This document shows positions 33,650 to 45,882 of a stretch of 64,000 nt of DNA, piece by piece. The number at the start of each line of letters is the position of its first letter. Within the stretch, counting starts at the first letter, position 1. Source of the DNA: Formicarius rufipectus. Its lineage: Eukaryota > Chordata > Aves > Passeriformes > Formicariidae. A program made the translations under genes and the position numbers. The stretch lies in assembly GCA_013399695.1 (NCBI GenBank), contig VXAU01000195.1, positions 72,627 through 136,626 on the forward strand, written 5' to 3'. A model generated the notes under the pieces. The model made no database searches and was not told the origin of the DNA. It saw nothing but the letters and a program-made list of their open reading frames with translations.

Positions 33650-34310
33650 AATGTCACTTCAGTCCTGAATGGGGACACTGTAGGGATGTGCTGACTTCGA
33701 GGCAATCCACTTTAAACTTACCCCTTTAACTCTCCCCAGTGCTCCCTGTGAGACAACATTTAGCCTCATCTGGTGAAACGCAAACAAGGAACGCAAAAGA
33801 TTTATCTGAACTAGTGAAGGACCTCTGCCTGTGCTCTAGAAATACTTTGACTTCAGTTCTTCTGAGATATCCTGGATCCAAAAAGCATCAGGTGTGGGAT
33901 ATTTGCAAGAATAAGGCCATATTGTAAATACGAGCAATCCAGGTATTCTGAGTTTGTGAGACAATGCGGCTGTGTGGTGAAAACCCTGAAAAAGATACAA
34001 AAGAGAAAACTGCAGATGGGCAACATTTATGAACTTGCAAAAATAAATGAACAAAGAGATGCCTATGTGACAAAGGGACTGCGAAGGAGAAGAATAGCTG
34101 TTCATGTGAACAAGTAACTTTAGCCAATGACAGAATAAAGCAAAACGTGTGGACAGTAGGTAGTAACCAATAAATGCTTGATGTATGTGTGATGCTGATG
34201 CTCTAAATGTATAAAACAATGAGCTTTGTGAACAATAAATTGGCATTAGCCTGAGATCATATTGGTCGTAGTGCTGTGTCCGATTTCCTGCTAATTCCTC
34301 TATCAGGCAC
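33650..34310 (+). mobile_element. Possible LTR (TATA box and poly(A) signal pair)
   Basis: A TATA-like ATGTATAAAAC (34206-34216) lies about 30 bp before ACAATAAATTGGCATTAG (34231-34248). The sequence then runs TGTGTCC... and stops near TCAGGCA at 34310. This promoter-then-poly(A)-signal spacing is typical of an LTR U3-R boundary. I see no second copy in the window and no target duplication, so ends and class are uncertain. A host 3' UTR or older repeat is possible. Confidence 0.35.
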
Positions 34311-35049
34311 ATGAGTGAGGTTACCAGTGGGTTGGAGATGTGTCTGCAGACAGCTCAGCTCAGACAGGTCATCTATGCAGTCAAAAAGGCATCTTCGAGC
34401 AGAGGCTGCTGCTGCAGGTCTGCTCACTGCCTGCTGGCATGGGGAGCTCACCCCTTGGAGACCTGCAGTCCCTGCCAGGCAGCAGGAGCTGGAGCGGGCA
34501 GAGCAGAGGGTGTGTTGTCCTGGGATCAGCCAGGGGCTGAGCCCATCCCTTGGTACAAACTGTGGCAGGGATCTGGCCCCTCCAGGGCGGGTGGTGTGGC
34601 AGCTCTTGGCTGCAGCAGGAGGAGTGTGCTCTACACCTGAGTCAACAGGCAGAGCTGGGATGCTCCGGGTGGTGAGCAGCTACTCAGAGGAGAGGGATGT
34701 GCTGGAGGAGGTGGTGCAGAGACCCTGCAGGGACCTTGGGATAGGCAAGCCACATCAGGACCACCTCAGCACTGTCCTTGCAGGATGGCTGCCTGTGGGC
34801 AGGGCAGGTGCTCAGGTGATGTCTGGATGGAACGGGATCACAGCTGCTGTCCTCAGAAGTGACAGCTCTGCTCCTGAGAGGAGTCAGCTCAGATACTCCT
34901 GGCCAGCTGGAGCAGCCCCAACCTGGGTCACCTCTGGGCAGCAGGTGGAGAGGTGACTGTGCTGTGACCTGAGCCTGGTGCTGCTGTTGCTCCATGTTCA
35001 CCCAGTCATACCCAGGGAGTAGGTGGGATCTCCTCTACTCCTCAGTCTT
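34311..35049. other. Intergenic, no gene supported
   Basis: GC-rich DNA with a 213-codon open frame (34315-34956, +) that has no domain, start context or splice structure I recognise. Treated as chance. Confidence 0.5.
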
Positions 35050-35344
35050 AGGACTCTCTTAGTCGTTCTGATTCGAGGGTCTGGGCAAGAGGTCATTGAT
35101 GTCAAAACCTGTGTCAGAGGAGGGTTAAGTTGGATGCCAGGAAAGGCTCTTCCCCCAGAGGGTGGTGGGCACTGAGCAGGCTCCCCAGGGCAGTGGGCAC
35201 AGCCCCGAGGCTGCCAGAGCTGCAGGAGGGTTTGGATGATGCTCTGGGGCACAGGGGGTGACTCTTGGGGCTGGTCCTGTTTAGGGATGAGGGTTGGACT
35301 TGCTCATCCTGGTGGGTCTTTCCAACCCAACATGTTCTGTGATG
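35050..35344 (+). repeat. CR1 LINE fragment (left arm of an inverted pair)
   Basis: CR1 3' region ending CCAACCCAACATGTTCTGTG. The left about 200 bp is closely matched in reverse by 36118-36418, including the same 5' start (CTCTTAGTC.TTCTGATTCG). Confidence 0.9.
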
Positions 35345-36117
35345 CCCCATTCCCTGCATGTGCCCCCTGAGGATTCCCTGGCATGAGCTTTCCAGGGACT
35401 GCCACTCAGCAAAGAGAGTGCAGGGCACAGGCTGCCTCCCTGCTGCCTCCTTTGCTCCTCACCAGTGTTCCCTTTGTCCTGAAATGCTGCTGAGAGATAT
35501 TGAAGCTTGGATAGTAGCGCCGAGTTGGCAACTTTTAATATTGCTGAAACATAATCAGCTTTTGCTTCTACAGCAATTAGCATGTTATTACCCGTAATGT
35601 TTTGCATGGCAATTTCGTTGTAAACATTTGTACTAATTCACCATAACCTAATTATTTTTATGACACATAATTATGAAATATTTTTGGAGGAGGAATGGTT
35701 TCATTTTCTATTTATGCCATTATTTCCTGGAAGCGTCAGTTATTTTTAACATCAGGAAACAGCATTTCTTCCCTTCCCCAATTAGCCCTTTCTATTTACT
35801 GCCTCGACTTGCCTGGATAGTGCAGTAGCTGGGACCATGTTCTCGTGGAGATGTGTGATGGATTCCAGGAGAAGCTCATTGAGCTGTAATTTGTGGTAGC
35901 ATGAGAAGCAAATGGAGGAAGGTAACAGGTGGTTTTCTTCACTGCTCGGTGGGTACATGAGATGAGTCCCAGTTACAACAGCTGCCATAATGGCCCTTTC
36001 TGAAGTATTTAAGGACAGAGTGATGAGGTGAAGCCATTGCCTTAGGACTGTGTTTTTCAGAAATGCAAACACCCTGAACTTGGAGGCAGGACCTCTTCAG
36101 GAAGGTGTCTTGGGTTT
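35345..36117. other. Spacer between inverted CR1 copies
   Basis: 773 bp, containing the AT-rich candidate element at 35480-35800; otherwise single-copy. Confidence 0.7.
35480..35800. promoter_or_regulatory. Candidate conserved noncoding element
   Basis: Single-copy AT-rich block with many homeobox cores: CAATTAGCATG, GTACTAATTC, CCTAATTATT, CATAATTATG, plus TTTTGCATGG. It lies in the loop between two inverted CR1 copies. The type and density of motifs resemble developmental enhancers in gene deserts; conservation is not tested here. Confidence 0.35.
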
Positions 36118-36418
36118 CATAGAGTTATATAATCTTCTGAGTTAAAAAGGAGCCACAAAGATCATCAAGTCTGACTCCTGGCCATGCACAGAGACTCCAA
36201 CAATCCCACCCTGTCCCTCAGAGCATCATCCAAACCCTCCTGCAGCTCTGGCAGCCTCGGGGCTGTGCCCACTGCCCTGGGGAGCCTGGTCAGTGCCCAC
36301 CACCCTCTGAGGGAAGAACCCTTTCCTGGCATCCAACTTAACCCTCCTCTGACACAGATTTTGACATCAATAACCTCTTGCTCAGACCCTCGAATCAGAA
36401 TGACTAAGAGGGTCCTCA
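36118..36418 (-). repeat. CR1 LINE fragment (right arm of an inverted pair)
   Basis: Starts with the reversed tail CATAGAGTTATATAATCTTC and runs through the standard CR1 blocks to CTAAGAGGGTCCTCAGC. Pairs with 35050-35344. Confidence 0.9.
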
Positions 36419-38814
36419 GCCCACCCTGTCTTCCAGCTTGGTGTGATTGTATAACTTACTGAGGGGAGGGGTTGGAGGATGCCAGATGTGGATGGGGATG
36501 CCTGAAGAGCCTGGAGAAACATCTGGGCTGTGCTTCAGGCTCCAGAGAAGAATCCTGGGCCCAAGCTACAGAGGCAAATACAAAATGAACGTCTGGAACC
36601 CAGCAGTGATGAGCCCAGCCTTTAGGGCTGATGTGAGAGGGGGGTTGGAATCCCTGCAGCAACATTTAATTTCAAGAGGCCTTCCTTAATCACATTCATG
36701 GAGGCACTGTATAGAAAACATTCCGAATTCAGGCTGACTCTTAACAAGTATGAAACTTGGCAGGCTGAAAGGCTTGTATATCTTGTCTGATCTCCAGTCT
36801 GGAGAGGTCTCAAAACGGAGGCATGTGTAGCACATTGACATCTTAAAAGAATTTCTTAAAAAAAAAAAAAAAAAGGCATTTCTAGATGACTGTATGTCAT
36901 ATAAATGAGATTTATTTCAATGCCTGTCATGATAGTTGAGGCAGTAACAAATCCAGTAATTGCCAGTGCTACGGTCGCATACGCTTGGAATGTTTAACTC
37001 TGAGCTACATTTATACAGCAGGTTTTAGGTTGTTTAGTCAATCCTCTGCCCATTTTTCTCTCTCCTGGTGGGTGAATGTGGAGCTGTACAGTGTGTTAGC
37101 CACGCTGAGCATTGTGAGTGTTGTGTGCAGGCTGCTGTCCCAGAACCTTCCAGTAATTACCTGTTAATGGGGTGTAACTGATGAGGACCGTGGAAAGTGG
37201 GTTAAGAGGAGCTCACTGGCTTGTCAGAATCATCCTCAGTGCAGGATATTAGTGTGAAGTCACACTTCCAGGAAAACCTCCAAGTAGTCAGAGGTGCAGA
37301 GCTGAAATGATACACTGATTTCTTGTGACTGCAAGACCTGAGAACTGAAGTGGGTTGTTACATGTGGATTTTTAGCAGCTTTCTGCCCTCCCTGAATACC
37401 AACAGCCAGAAGGGACTTGTCCCACAGCCCTTCTTAAATGAGCTGGCTTTATTCTTTGAGTTATTCACTGTCTGAGAGAAAAGAGAAGGTGACTTGCAAA
37501 GTTCTTTCATCTCCAAACTTGTTATCCTTGATCTTTCTGCAGAAGTAATGAACTGAGATAGTGTGAAGACTATCTCATGAAGTATCTGGAAAATGAAGAG
37601 AACTCTGCACTGGGTTATGATCCAGCTGATATTGACACTGAGGTTATCCTTGGCAGAAGTTGAGTATTCTGTGCCCAGCTGTCACCCCAGGGATTACACG
37701 TCAACAAGGTTATTCCGAACATCAACAAACAGTTAAAAATGTGTCAAAACTCAGTATTGTGTTTGATGTCTATCAACTGAACTCCCTTAAAGGCACCACC
37801 ATCAAGCATCCTGGGCAGGGATTTTGAGATTGAATCAAGGATATCTCAAAGGTCCCAAGTGACGCTGATAACACAGGGAGGTCACTCTTGTGTGTGGTGA
37901 CTTTTTTTGCACGGGATCTGTAAGGGGTGAGCAGGACAAACACAGTTGCAATGGGTGAAAATAGGTCAGTCCTATTCTAATCCCTATGGGGAATTGTGTC
38001 TTGGGTGAGAGCAAGCAGAGGACTTTTAGAATCTCTAAGGTATCTAGCAAAGATCACACTGACCTAATGTAATGCTGTAGAGGTCAGGAAATTGGAAACA
38101 GGGGTTCATTGCAGTGGAGAAGTTCCCTGGCCCACCCCAGTCAAGAGGTCTCCAATATACCTGATAGTCCAGGAGATAACTTTTGGGTCCTGGCACTGCT
38201 TTGGGTTTTTTTTTGCAGAAATGAGTAAAATAAAAACAATAAAAGGAGTCAAGGACAAAGTACATCTCCTCTATATAAAGAATATTATGAAAAATCCATC
38301 CCTTTGTACTGCTGGAGCTGTTATGGAGACTGAGGTAACTGTGTGTATGACCACCTGAGCCAGATCTTACTAGTGAGAGCAGCCAGATTAGTATCACCTA
38401 CTCATAACCCCCCTCCCCCAAACATTCCTCCTGCTCCAACTTCACTGAAGAGCATGTTCTCCCTCTGCTATAACCTGCTGGGCCATGTACTTGATATACA
38501 TGCAAAATTAATACCTTATTAACATATATCTTTAAGTGCCTTGACAGAAGGGGGCGAGCGGGTGGCCTGCAAGGACCATAGTCTTGAAGTGGCTGTGAAA
38601 ATGGAGTTTCAATGACTTTGGCAGGCTGTGCAGGTGTGGGAGGGTTGGTCCGTGGTGACCCTGCCCGTGCCAGCCCGGCACTGAGGGAAGGGCTGGTGGG
38701 CACCTGAGCGCCCCAAAGCCTTGCAGAGGGGAGCTCACAGCGGCCCCAGGTTTGTTTCATTTCCCAGGGTTATGCCTGAAATGTGCTTGTGGGTCTTGCA
38801 GTGCCAGGATGTTG
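36419..38814. other. Intergenic, no gene seen
   Basis: A 17-A run at 36858-36874 is followed by an AT-rich single-copy block (36880-37020). The remainder is unremarkable; no open frame is convincing. Confidence 0.6.
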
Positions 38815-38819
38815 AGGGA
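38815..38819 (+). repeat. Target-site duplication AGGGA (left)
   Basis: Matches 39559-39563 exactly. Confidence 0.9.
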
Positions 38820-39558
38820 TGTCCTGTTTATAGTAGCCAGGATCAGTTTGGCACTGGGTGGGGGTGGATTCTAAACCCTCTATGTCATTTTTCTCATCAA
38901 CTGCTCACCATGGACCATTGGCAGCAGCTGCCCAGGGCACACCCCACCCCTCAGGGCACAGGGGGGGGTTTGGGAACTCCTGGGAGATAGGGAAGTTCTC
39001 CTGTCTTCACACCAATGACTCAAGTGTGAGAACTCCCCTCCAGGAGCCACCAGCACCTTCACACCTACCTGAGGGGTCATGAATGCTCAGGGGCCATCAG
39101 GGATGCCAAAAATATGCCAGGTTCGACTTCACAGAGTAAATCACCCCTTGTGAAACTCCCCACCCTGGGGGAGGGACTGGGCGTTCCCATCTGAGCCCAA
39201 GCAGAGATCAGCTTGGGGTTTTGGGGACTGGGAGCTATCTTCAGATCCAGAGGAGGGGCAGAGCCTTGACCAGACTGAGGCTGCCACAGGACTGCAACCA
39301 TCATTTTCAGCAGCAGATTTCTTCTTTTCTTCTTACTTTGAACTCAGGTACCCACATGGTGCTCAGCACAGGGGTTGGTGAGCTCCATCCTGCTCATGCC
39401 CCACTGGGCTGGGCTGCACATCTGTTTTTGTGGGTCAAATGGATGTTCCTTCTCTATCAGTGTATTTTGTGATCTTTTTATGAAACTGTTATTCTGACTT
39501 GCAATCCCATTCTGAGTTGGATTCATTTCTCCTGCCGGTTTAACTCTAAACCAGCACA
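38820..39558 (+). mobile_element. Solo LTR, family 1 (copy 2), with perfect target duplication
   Basis: Runs from TGTCCTGTTTATAG to CTCTAAACCAGCACA (739 bp) and is flanked by AGGGA on both sides (38815-38819, 39559-39563). TG...CA ends, a 5-bp target duplication and a single LTR without internal genes mean a solo LTR left by recombination. The 5-bp duplication favours an ERVL-type integrase, but some other classes also give 5 bp. Confidence 0.93.
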
Positions 39559-39563
39559 AGGGA
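39559..39563 (+). repeat. Target-site duplication AGGGA (right)
   Basis: Matches 38815-38819 exactly. Confidence 0.9.
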
Positions 39564-42500
39564 GCAGCGCAGTAGGCGACAGATGGGCTCGGATCTGCAC
39601 GGGAAGGTGGCTGAGACGTAAGTGTTCCAAATTTATGGTGGCCATAAAGACGTGTGGAAATGATGGATTCTGCTCATTGCTTGTGCAGATAACGACAGGG
39701 TTTAGAACAAAGCAGTAACTGATAGCCCTCTGAGCTGGGAATTAAATTTGTCTTTCCATGATGTCATCATGATGTCATACTTTATTGCCTGTAATTTGAC
39801 AGGCTCTCAGGGCCCATGGCAGTTGTCAGCGTGCTGGGCTTCATGTGTGTGACATCACACGTGGTGTCAGCTCTGCTCTCTGATGATGGTGCTCTTCTAA
39901 TTGTGATTTAAAGTGCTTTCCTGATGGGGGAAGTTACAGCTCCCTCAGGGCATATCTTGTTCCAGGCCAAACTCTGAGGAGGGGGGGGTGTCATTTGGAG
40001 ATGTCTTTGGAGGGCAGCGAGTGTAACTCTTGGTGCTGTGTGTTCAGAAAAATATGGAGTTTGTGGCCTGGAGGACACTGTCACAGTGAGAATGATTGTT
40101 GGGGGATGAAAGGGTGGCTGACACGTATAGTCCTCCTGTTCCTCATGTCTTCTCTCTCCCAAAGGAGTACTGAACTCAAGTTCTCTAAGGACAAATAGGA
40201 AGGAGAGGAAATATGGTCCCAAACTCATGCATGGCCGGGCTGGTTGATGGAGCATCATGGTCCTCCTTGGAATGTCCCTTCTGCTCAAATGAGGACTTTG
40301 GGAATAAAGAAACCCCAGATGGTAAGTGAGGTACCTCTTAATTCTAATAAGAGGCTTATTCTTCCAGTCTTGGGGAAGTGTCTCTTGCCTCTTCCAACCC
40401 CAGGCTCTTGGGCCTTGGAAAAGGTTCTCCTGAGGGCAGATGGGACACGGGCAGTGAAGCCACACCTGGGCGGTGGCTGCCTGGGTTTAGTGAAGGAGTT
40501 GGGTTGGCATTTGATTACCATGGTGTGCACGTGGTTTTCAACCCCAGTGGAGGGAGGGATGGATGGAGGTATGGCAAGGGGCTGTACTCCTGTGTCCCCA
40601 AGGTCTGCACATCACAGGAGAGCACACCAAACCCTGCAGTGCTCTGGTCACAGCGAGCCAGTGGAAGGCCCAGAGCACGTGTTTTACCAATATAGATTAT
40701 ACAGAATCTCTCTTTCCTCTTTTTGTTTTGGCGAGGGTCTCTCGTTTGAGCACACAGTCATCTTCTTCAGCCCTTTGGACTTCTATCTGTAACCCGTCGT
40801 GCTGGTTATTTTTAAGCAGAAGGTTTATTTTGACACTTCTACTGTGTCCCATCCTCCCTTCAGCCTCCTCCCCAGCTGGCTGAACTGTGCCTGGATTCCC
40901 TCGAACAGAAGGGGAGGCACAAGAGCAAAGTCTGTCATTTTTTTTTTTGCAAAGCCTGTGGCAGCAGATTGCAGTGTTTTCTGTCAGTTCATTAATTATC
41001 AGGGCATTAACTTCCGAGGTAGAAAACACTGGGAACACCAAGGTTGCTGGTCCGATGTTATAAATAACATATTGGGTAGTTCCGGAGTGGTGGAGAGCTC
41101 AAAAGCTGACAGGTTTTCCTGGGAATACCTGGAGCTGCTCTGTGCTGGGGCTTGGAGTTAATGGAAGAGCCTGTGCTTTGTTGGCCAACACAATTTGTCC
41201 AGTGTGGAAGCAGTAAAGAGTAAATGTGGGATCTGTGGTCCTGGAACAACAGGTTAAGCTTGGTGTGTTCCTGCTGCCAGCTCTTAGGAACAACCCTCCA
41301 AAAGTGAAGTGATGTTGTTTCTGGATTGTGGCAGATATGTTGTCCCAAAACTGCGCCAGCAGACCTTAGGAAGTTGACATCAAAGCTCTCACTGGTACTC
41401 AGAGTCTCTCTGGTGGGTACCAGCTCCTGCAGAAGGAACAAACCAAGTCAAAGACACAGAGGCAGCAGCAACACTGATTTTTTTTGTTTGTTTTAGTATT
41501 TTAATTTTTTTTTTAATTAAAAATGCACTCCTGTGGCACAGCTGGCTACTTGCTCAGCACAACAGCACCAGAGAGGAAATTCCTTCCCAGTGCTCACAGG
41601 TGATCAACTTACACATTGAAGCATGAAGTTTGATTACCCTTGTAACATTTTATTAGCTTGCATAGCTGCAAATGTTATTAATGCTCATAAAATTATCCAG
41701 TCCTTTAAAATGTCTGTTCCACTGGTGTGTGTCTCCATGACTTCCTGGGGTAGTGGATTCCAGAAGTGACTGCACTGGCTCAGGCCGTATTTTTATTTTA
41801 TTTCTCTTAAATCTACAGCCCTTTTGTTTCATCAAGTACCCCCAGTTTGCCTTTAAATCACAGGGCAGACTAATGTGAAGCTGGTTTTGATGGCAAACTT
41901 CGCCCTTTCATGGATTTTTATTTTTTTTAGTGTACTGATATTTTCATGAATAGGGTGAATTAACGAGCAAGGTATGTTTGTGTGTATATGTGATACCTGC
42001 CAAGTGTGTGCACCTATGTGTGTGTAACACATACACACGTGCATTTACTGTGCCACTTGAGCATCCTGTTGGGTGTCTTGGTGCCAGGGGTTTGGTGCAG
42101 GCCCCCAACCCCTCCCTGTGCCAGTGAGAGATGCTCTGGGAGGCAGAGCAAGAACAGGGAAGAAAAATGCTGCTCTGAGCCGTGTGTCAGCAGACTTCAG
42201 ACACAATGGGGCCCGTGTTTCCAGACAAGCCTTTTTAGCTAATTAGCTTAGTAAAAAATCTATTTCTCTTCTTAAATTCCCTGCCATCCATCCACCTAAT
42301 AGTCAAGCAGCTCTATATTGTGTGAGAAGTATGCAATGCATCATCTATCTCCAGCATTTATCTCATCACTCTCAGCCTGGTCTCTCCATCTCTCTGTCCA
42401 CAGAAGCTGCCTGGTTGCCCATTCTGGCTGCTCCCTTCTGGCAGTGACGGTAATGGAATTGTGTTGGAGTTCTCCTCGTGTTCTGGGTGTCCCTTTGATG

Positions 42501-44177
42501 TCCCACAGCAGCTCAGTCATGGCCGTGTCCTTACTTGTCCCCTGGTTTTCCTACAACAAACATCCAGAAAGGAGAGGCCGGTGGTCTGGGAGATCTCCTC
42601 TCCCTGCAACCCACAGAGAGTCTGAGCTGGTCTCCACCATCACCACTGGGGCTGGGGCTCTGGGAAAATCAGGAAGAGCTGCTTTGGCTTCAGTGTAACT
42701 CAGGCAGAAGGATACACCTTCTGAACTTTGGTTGTGTGGACAATTGAGTGGGAATATCCCTTCTGGAAAGACATCTGAGTCTCACAGACCCATATGGCAA
42801 CAATTTTCACCTCAGGTCTGGACTTGGACGTTGTAACTCCAGCCTCCAGCTGTTGGATTGCAGTGAGCAAGATTAAAGAGCCACTAATATTAACCATTGT
42901 TTTGGGGAGGAATGCATGGACCAGAGTCAAGCTGCTTTTTAAACTTCTTCTTAGGAAACAAAGTTGACTGAACTCCTGAAGGTTCTCTCCTTAAGGCTGT
43001 TTCTTCACACCCAAAATGACTGTTGCAGCCGTTGTCTGAACTCGCTGTTTCTGACAATGCTTTTTTTTTGGAGGTGTGAGTACAAAAGTTGGACACAATG
43101 TTCTTGCCAGCACCAAGCAGGGTTGTGAAACACAACTCCCTTTACACTCCACTGGGCAGGGGAAGTGTGGCTGGCCTCAGTTTGGTGCTGGAAGCTCATG
43201 TTTAGCCAGATGTCTACCCTGACCTTTGCTCGCTGCCCCACACAGGACTCCAAACTCTCCTCTGCACCCCAGAGAAGTGCTCTGCACTTGGCCATGATGC
43301 TGCACATGTGGGGGCCGTCGGGTCCTCAGGGATGACAGACCTTGGGATTGATAGATGGTGAGCTGGTCGCCGCTTTCCTGGGCTCTGCTTTTGTTTGCAG
43401 CTCTGAAGATGCCAGAGGAATGTGGAATCAGCTCCTCTGGCTGGAGATGCTGAAGTGCTGCCACATCGAGCCTTTGTCTTGAATCCCATGTTTTCTTTTT
43501 TAATCTGTTTACAGCCTCATGTTGTATGAAACTGTTGAGCCCTCATTAGTTTACCAAGAAAACGTATTTCCCACAGCTTGGTGACCTGTCCTTGTGTGGA
43601 GTTACTGTGCTATTATCCCTCACATCTCTTGCAGATGCTCTCAGCCATTTTCCAATGTGCTGCTGAAAACTCTTGAATGTGAACCGTGAGCTGCTGTGGT
43701 CCTTCCCCTCCCTCCTGTATCTGTTCACTGTCTTGCTTGTTTTAATAACAGAAATTAAAGTGTTGGGCAATGATTTCTAAGACTGTTTAAAACCAGAACA
43801 AAAGCCCCAGAAAATTCTGGAACAGAATGCCTTTGTTGGCGAGAGTTAAGGTTTGTAAATATTTATTCTTCATGAGCAAAAAATATCAGGCTGTTGTGAG
43901 AGAAAAAACCCAGGCAACTCAAATTTGAAGTGACAGCCCCACGTAGGAATCAGGAGCTTGCAGAAATGTCAACAGGTCAGGCAGGCCCTGCCGTGGTAGT
44001 GGCGTGCAGACTCCTCTGCCCTCCCAATCCACGGGAGCACTTCCTACCCTTTGTTGTAGGTTGGAAAACAGACACAAGTGTGTTTGTGTTGCTCTGCTCC
44101 TCCCAGTGGGTTACCTCGCCGGTGCTCAACCTGTGCTGCAGACCCTTGTCATCCCAAAGCCTGTCTTGGAATCATAT
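39564..44177. other. Intergenic, no gene seen
   Basis: 4.6 kb without a recognisable exon or transposon. Features are limited to short poly-T and poly-A runs (41460-41520), CACATA/GTGTGT alternation at 41975-42040, and AT-rich stretches (41640-41720). Confidence 0.55.
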
Positions 44178-44376
44178 TTATGTTGGATATTAGGGAATAT
44201 TTCCTCACTGAAAGGGCTGTCAAACACTAGCACAGGATGCCCAGGCAGTGATGGAGTCACCATCCCTGGAGGGATTTAGCAGATATGTGGACATGGGCGG
44301 CCTTGGCAGTGCTGGGGGAATGGCTGGACTTGATCTTACAGGGCTTTTCCAACTGAAACAATTCTGTGGTTCTATG
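44178..44376 (+). repeat. CR1 LINE fragment
   Basis: 'tatgttggatattagggaat', 'tggagtcaccatccctggag' and the tail CAATTCTGTGGTTCTATG. Confidence 0.9.
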
Positions 44377-44519
44377 CTCTGTGGATACAGGGAGGAGACT
44401 GAAAATGTTTTTTTGAAAAGCAGAAGTTCTGTGTCGACTCCTTTTGACTGGCCTTCGGGGTGTTTTAGGAACAGAGCAAGGCATGGAGGATGTTGTGCCG
44501 AGAAGGACAAAAAGTGTGT

Positions 44520-44630
44520 AGATATGGCACATGGGGACATGGTTCAGTGGTGGCCTTGGCAGTGTTGGGGTACTGGTTGGACTGGATGACTTTGGAGGGC
44601 TTTTCCAACCTTAATGATTCTGGGATTCTC
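44520..44630 (+). repeat. CR1 LINE 3' tail, tandem to the previous copy
   Basis: 'ttggactggatgactttgg' then 'ttttccaaccttaatgattc' and TGGGATTCTC. Same strand as the copy 140 bp upstream but a separate insertion, since each has its own tail. Confidence 0.85.
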
Positions 44631-45111
44631 CAAATCACCTGCTAACACATGATGTTAGCACACGTTAACACATGAAGCCCCACCTCTTGGCTCCACTGTC
44701 CCACTTGCTCCTGGCTCTGCTTTGCTGGCTGTGTGTTCGAAGCCAGGTGGAACAGTGATCCCAAAACACCCTCCCTGGCTCCTGCTAAGGGTCAAAGTAG
44801 TTACTGGGTTTTCTGAATGACCAGAAGCTCTCCAAACCTCGGTGTGACTCCCTGGGTGCAGATGACTGGCATTCAAAGGTAGATGTCCTGGGTGGCTCTG
44901 CCTGGCCAGACCCTCTGGAAGCAGTGTGAGACTTTCAAGGTGTGTTGGCTGCCTGGAAAATCCACTGGGCACTTGACTCTCCAGGAGCTTTGATTCCTGC
45001 AAAGGGAGGAGGCTACTATTGCATGATGGAGTTTTGCAATATCAGTGTTGTAAGCTGGAAGCTGGGCACAGGAAGTTTTTCCTGAAGTAAATGAAATAAA
45101 TAAAATAAAGA
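44631..45111. other. Intergenic, no gene seen
   Basis: Single-copy, with an AAATAAATAAAATAAAG run at 45093-45109 just before the LTR insertion. Confidence 0.6.
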
Positions 45112-45116
45112 CATGG
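45112..45116 (+). repeat. Target-site duplication CATGG (left)
   Basis: Matches 45614-45618 exactly. Confidence 0.9.
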
Positions 45117-45613
45117 TGTCCTGGTTTTAGGAGCCAGGATCAGTTTGTCACTGGGTGGGTGTGTATTCTAAACCATCTATGTCATTTTTTCCCACACACT
45201 GCTCCCCATGGCCCATTGGCAGCAATTGTCTAAGGCACACCCAACCACTCAGGCTACAAGCTGAGTGTTTAAGAACTTCTGTGAGCTAAGGAAGTTCTCT
45301 TGCCCCCACACCCACCTGAGGGGTCATGTCTGCTAATGGGCCATCAGGGATGCAAAAATATGCCATTGTTCACCTCACAGAGTAAATCACCCATTGTGAA
45401 CGTCTCCGCCCTGAGGGAGGGACTGGGCGTTCCCATCTGAGCCCAAGTGGATATAAGCTGGGGGTTTGGGACTTGGAGCTCNTTTGTGGCACAAATGAAT
45501 TTTCCTTCTGTCTCAGTGTATTTTGTGATCTTTTATTAAATTGTTATTCTGACTTGCAATCCCATTCTAGGTTGGATTCATTTCTTTTGCCGGTTTAACT
45601 CTAAACCAGTACA
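45117..45613 (+). mobile_element. Solo LTR, family 1 (copy 3), internally shortened
   Basis: Starts TGTCCTGGTTTTAGG and ends CTCTAAACCAGTACA, flanked by CATGG on both sides. It has the clearest core promoter of the family, GGATATAAGC near 45449, and ATTAAA near 45536. At 497 bp it lacks about 200 bp present in the 739-741-bp copies; the join lies at a single N (45482), so the deletion may be an assembly artefact. Confidence 0.92.
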
Positions 45614-45618
45614 CATGG
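45614..45618 (+). repeat. Target-site duplication CATGG (right)
   Basis: Matches 45112-45116 exactly. Confidence 0.9.
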
Positions 45619-45882
45619 GCAAGGAGCTGAAGGCACGTCAAGGCCTTTGTTCTGCTTTGTATTCTCACCTTGCCTGTTCAGCTCTGCGTTAATCTCTGGT
45701 TTACTGTGCAGCCTTGGTGCTCAGACACCAGATCTTCCAAGGCAGAGCATGTGCAGGTGCTCGTGGAGGTCACCTCACCCTGCATCTTTGGGGCACCACT
45801 CACTTTCTGTGAGCAATAATTCATCGCTGCTGTGGCACCTTGATTTCCCCCTCCTGGCAGGCTGTGCCGTGCTTGGGCAGCA

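Noticed and set aside
34315..34956. 213-codon + strand open frame in the desert
   Set aside because: GC-rich DNA with overlapping open frames, no recognisable domain and no conserved start context; treated as chance.
6405..45613. LTR copies at 6405, 38820 and 45117 as ends of one provirus
   Set aside because: The first is inverted, and the other two each have their own different target duplication, so they are separate solo LTRs; no gag, pol or env sequence lies between them.
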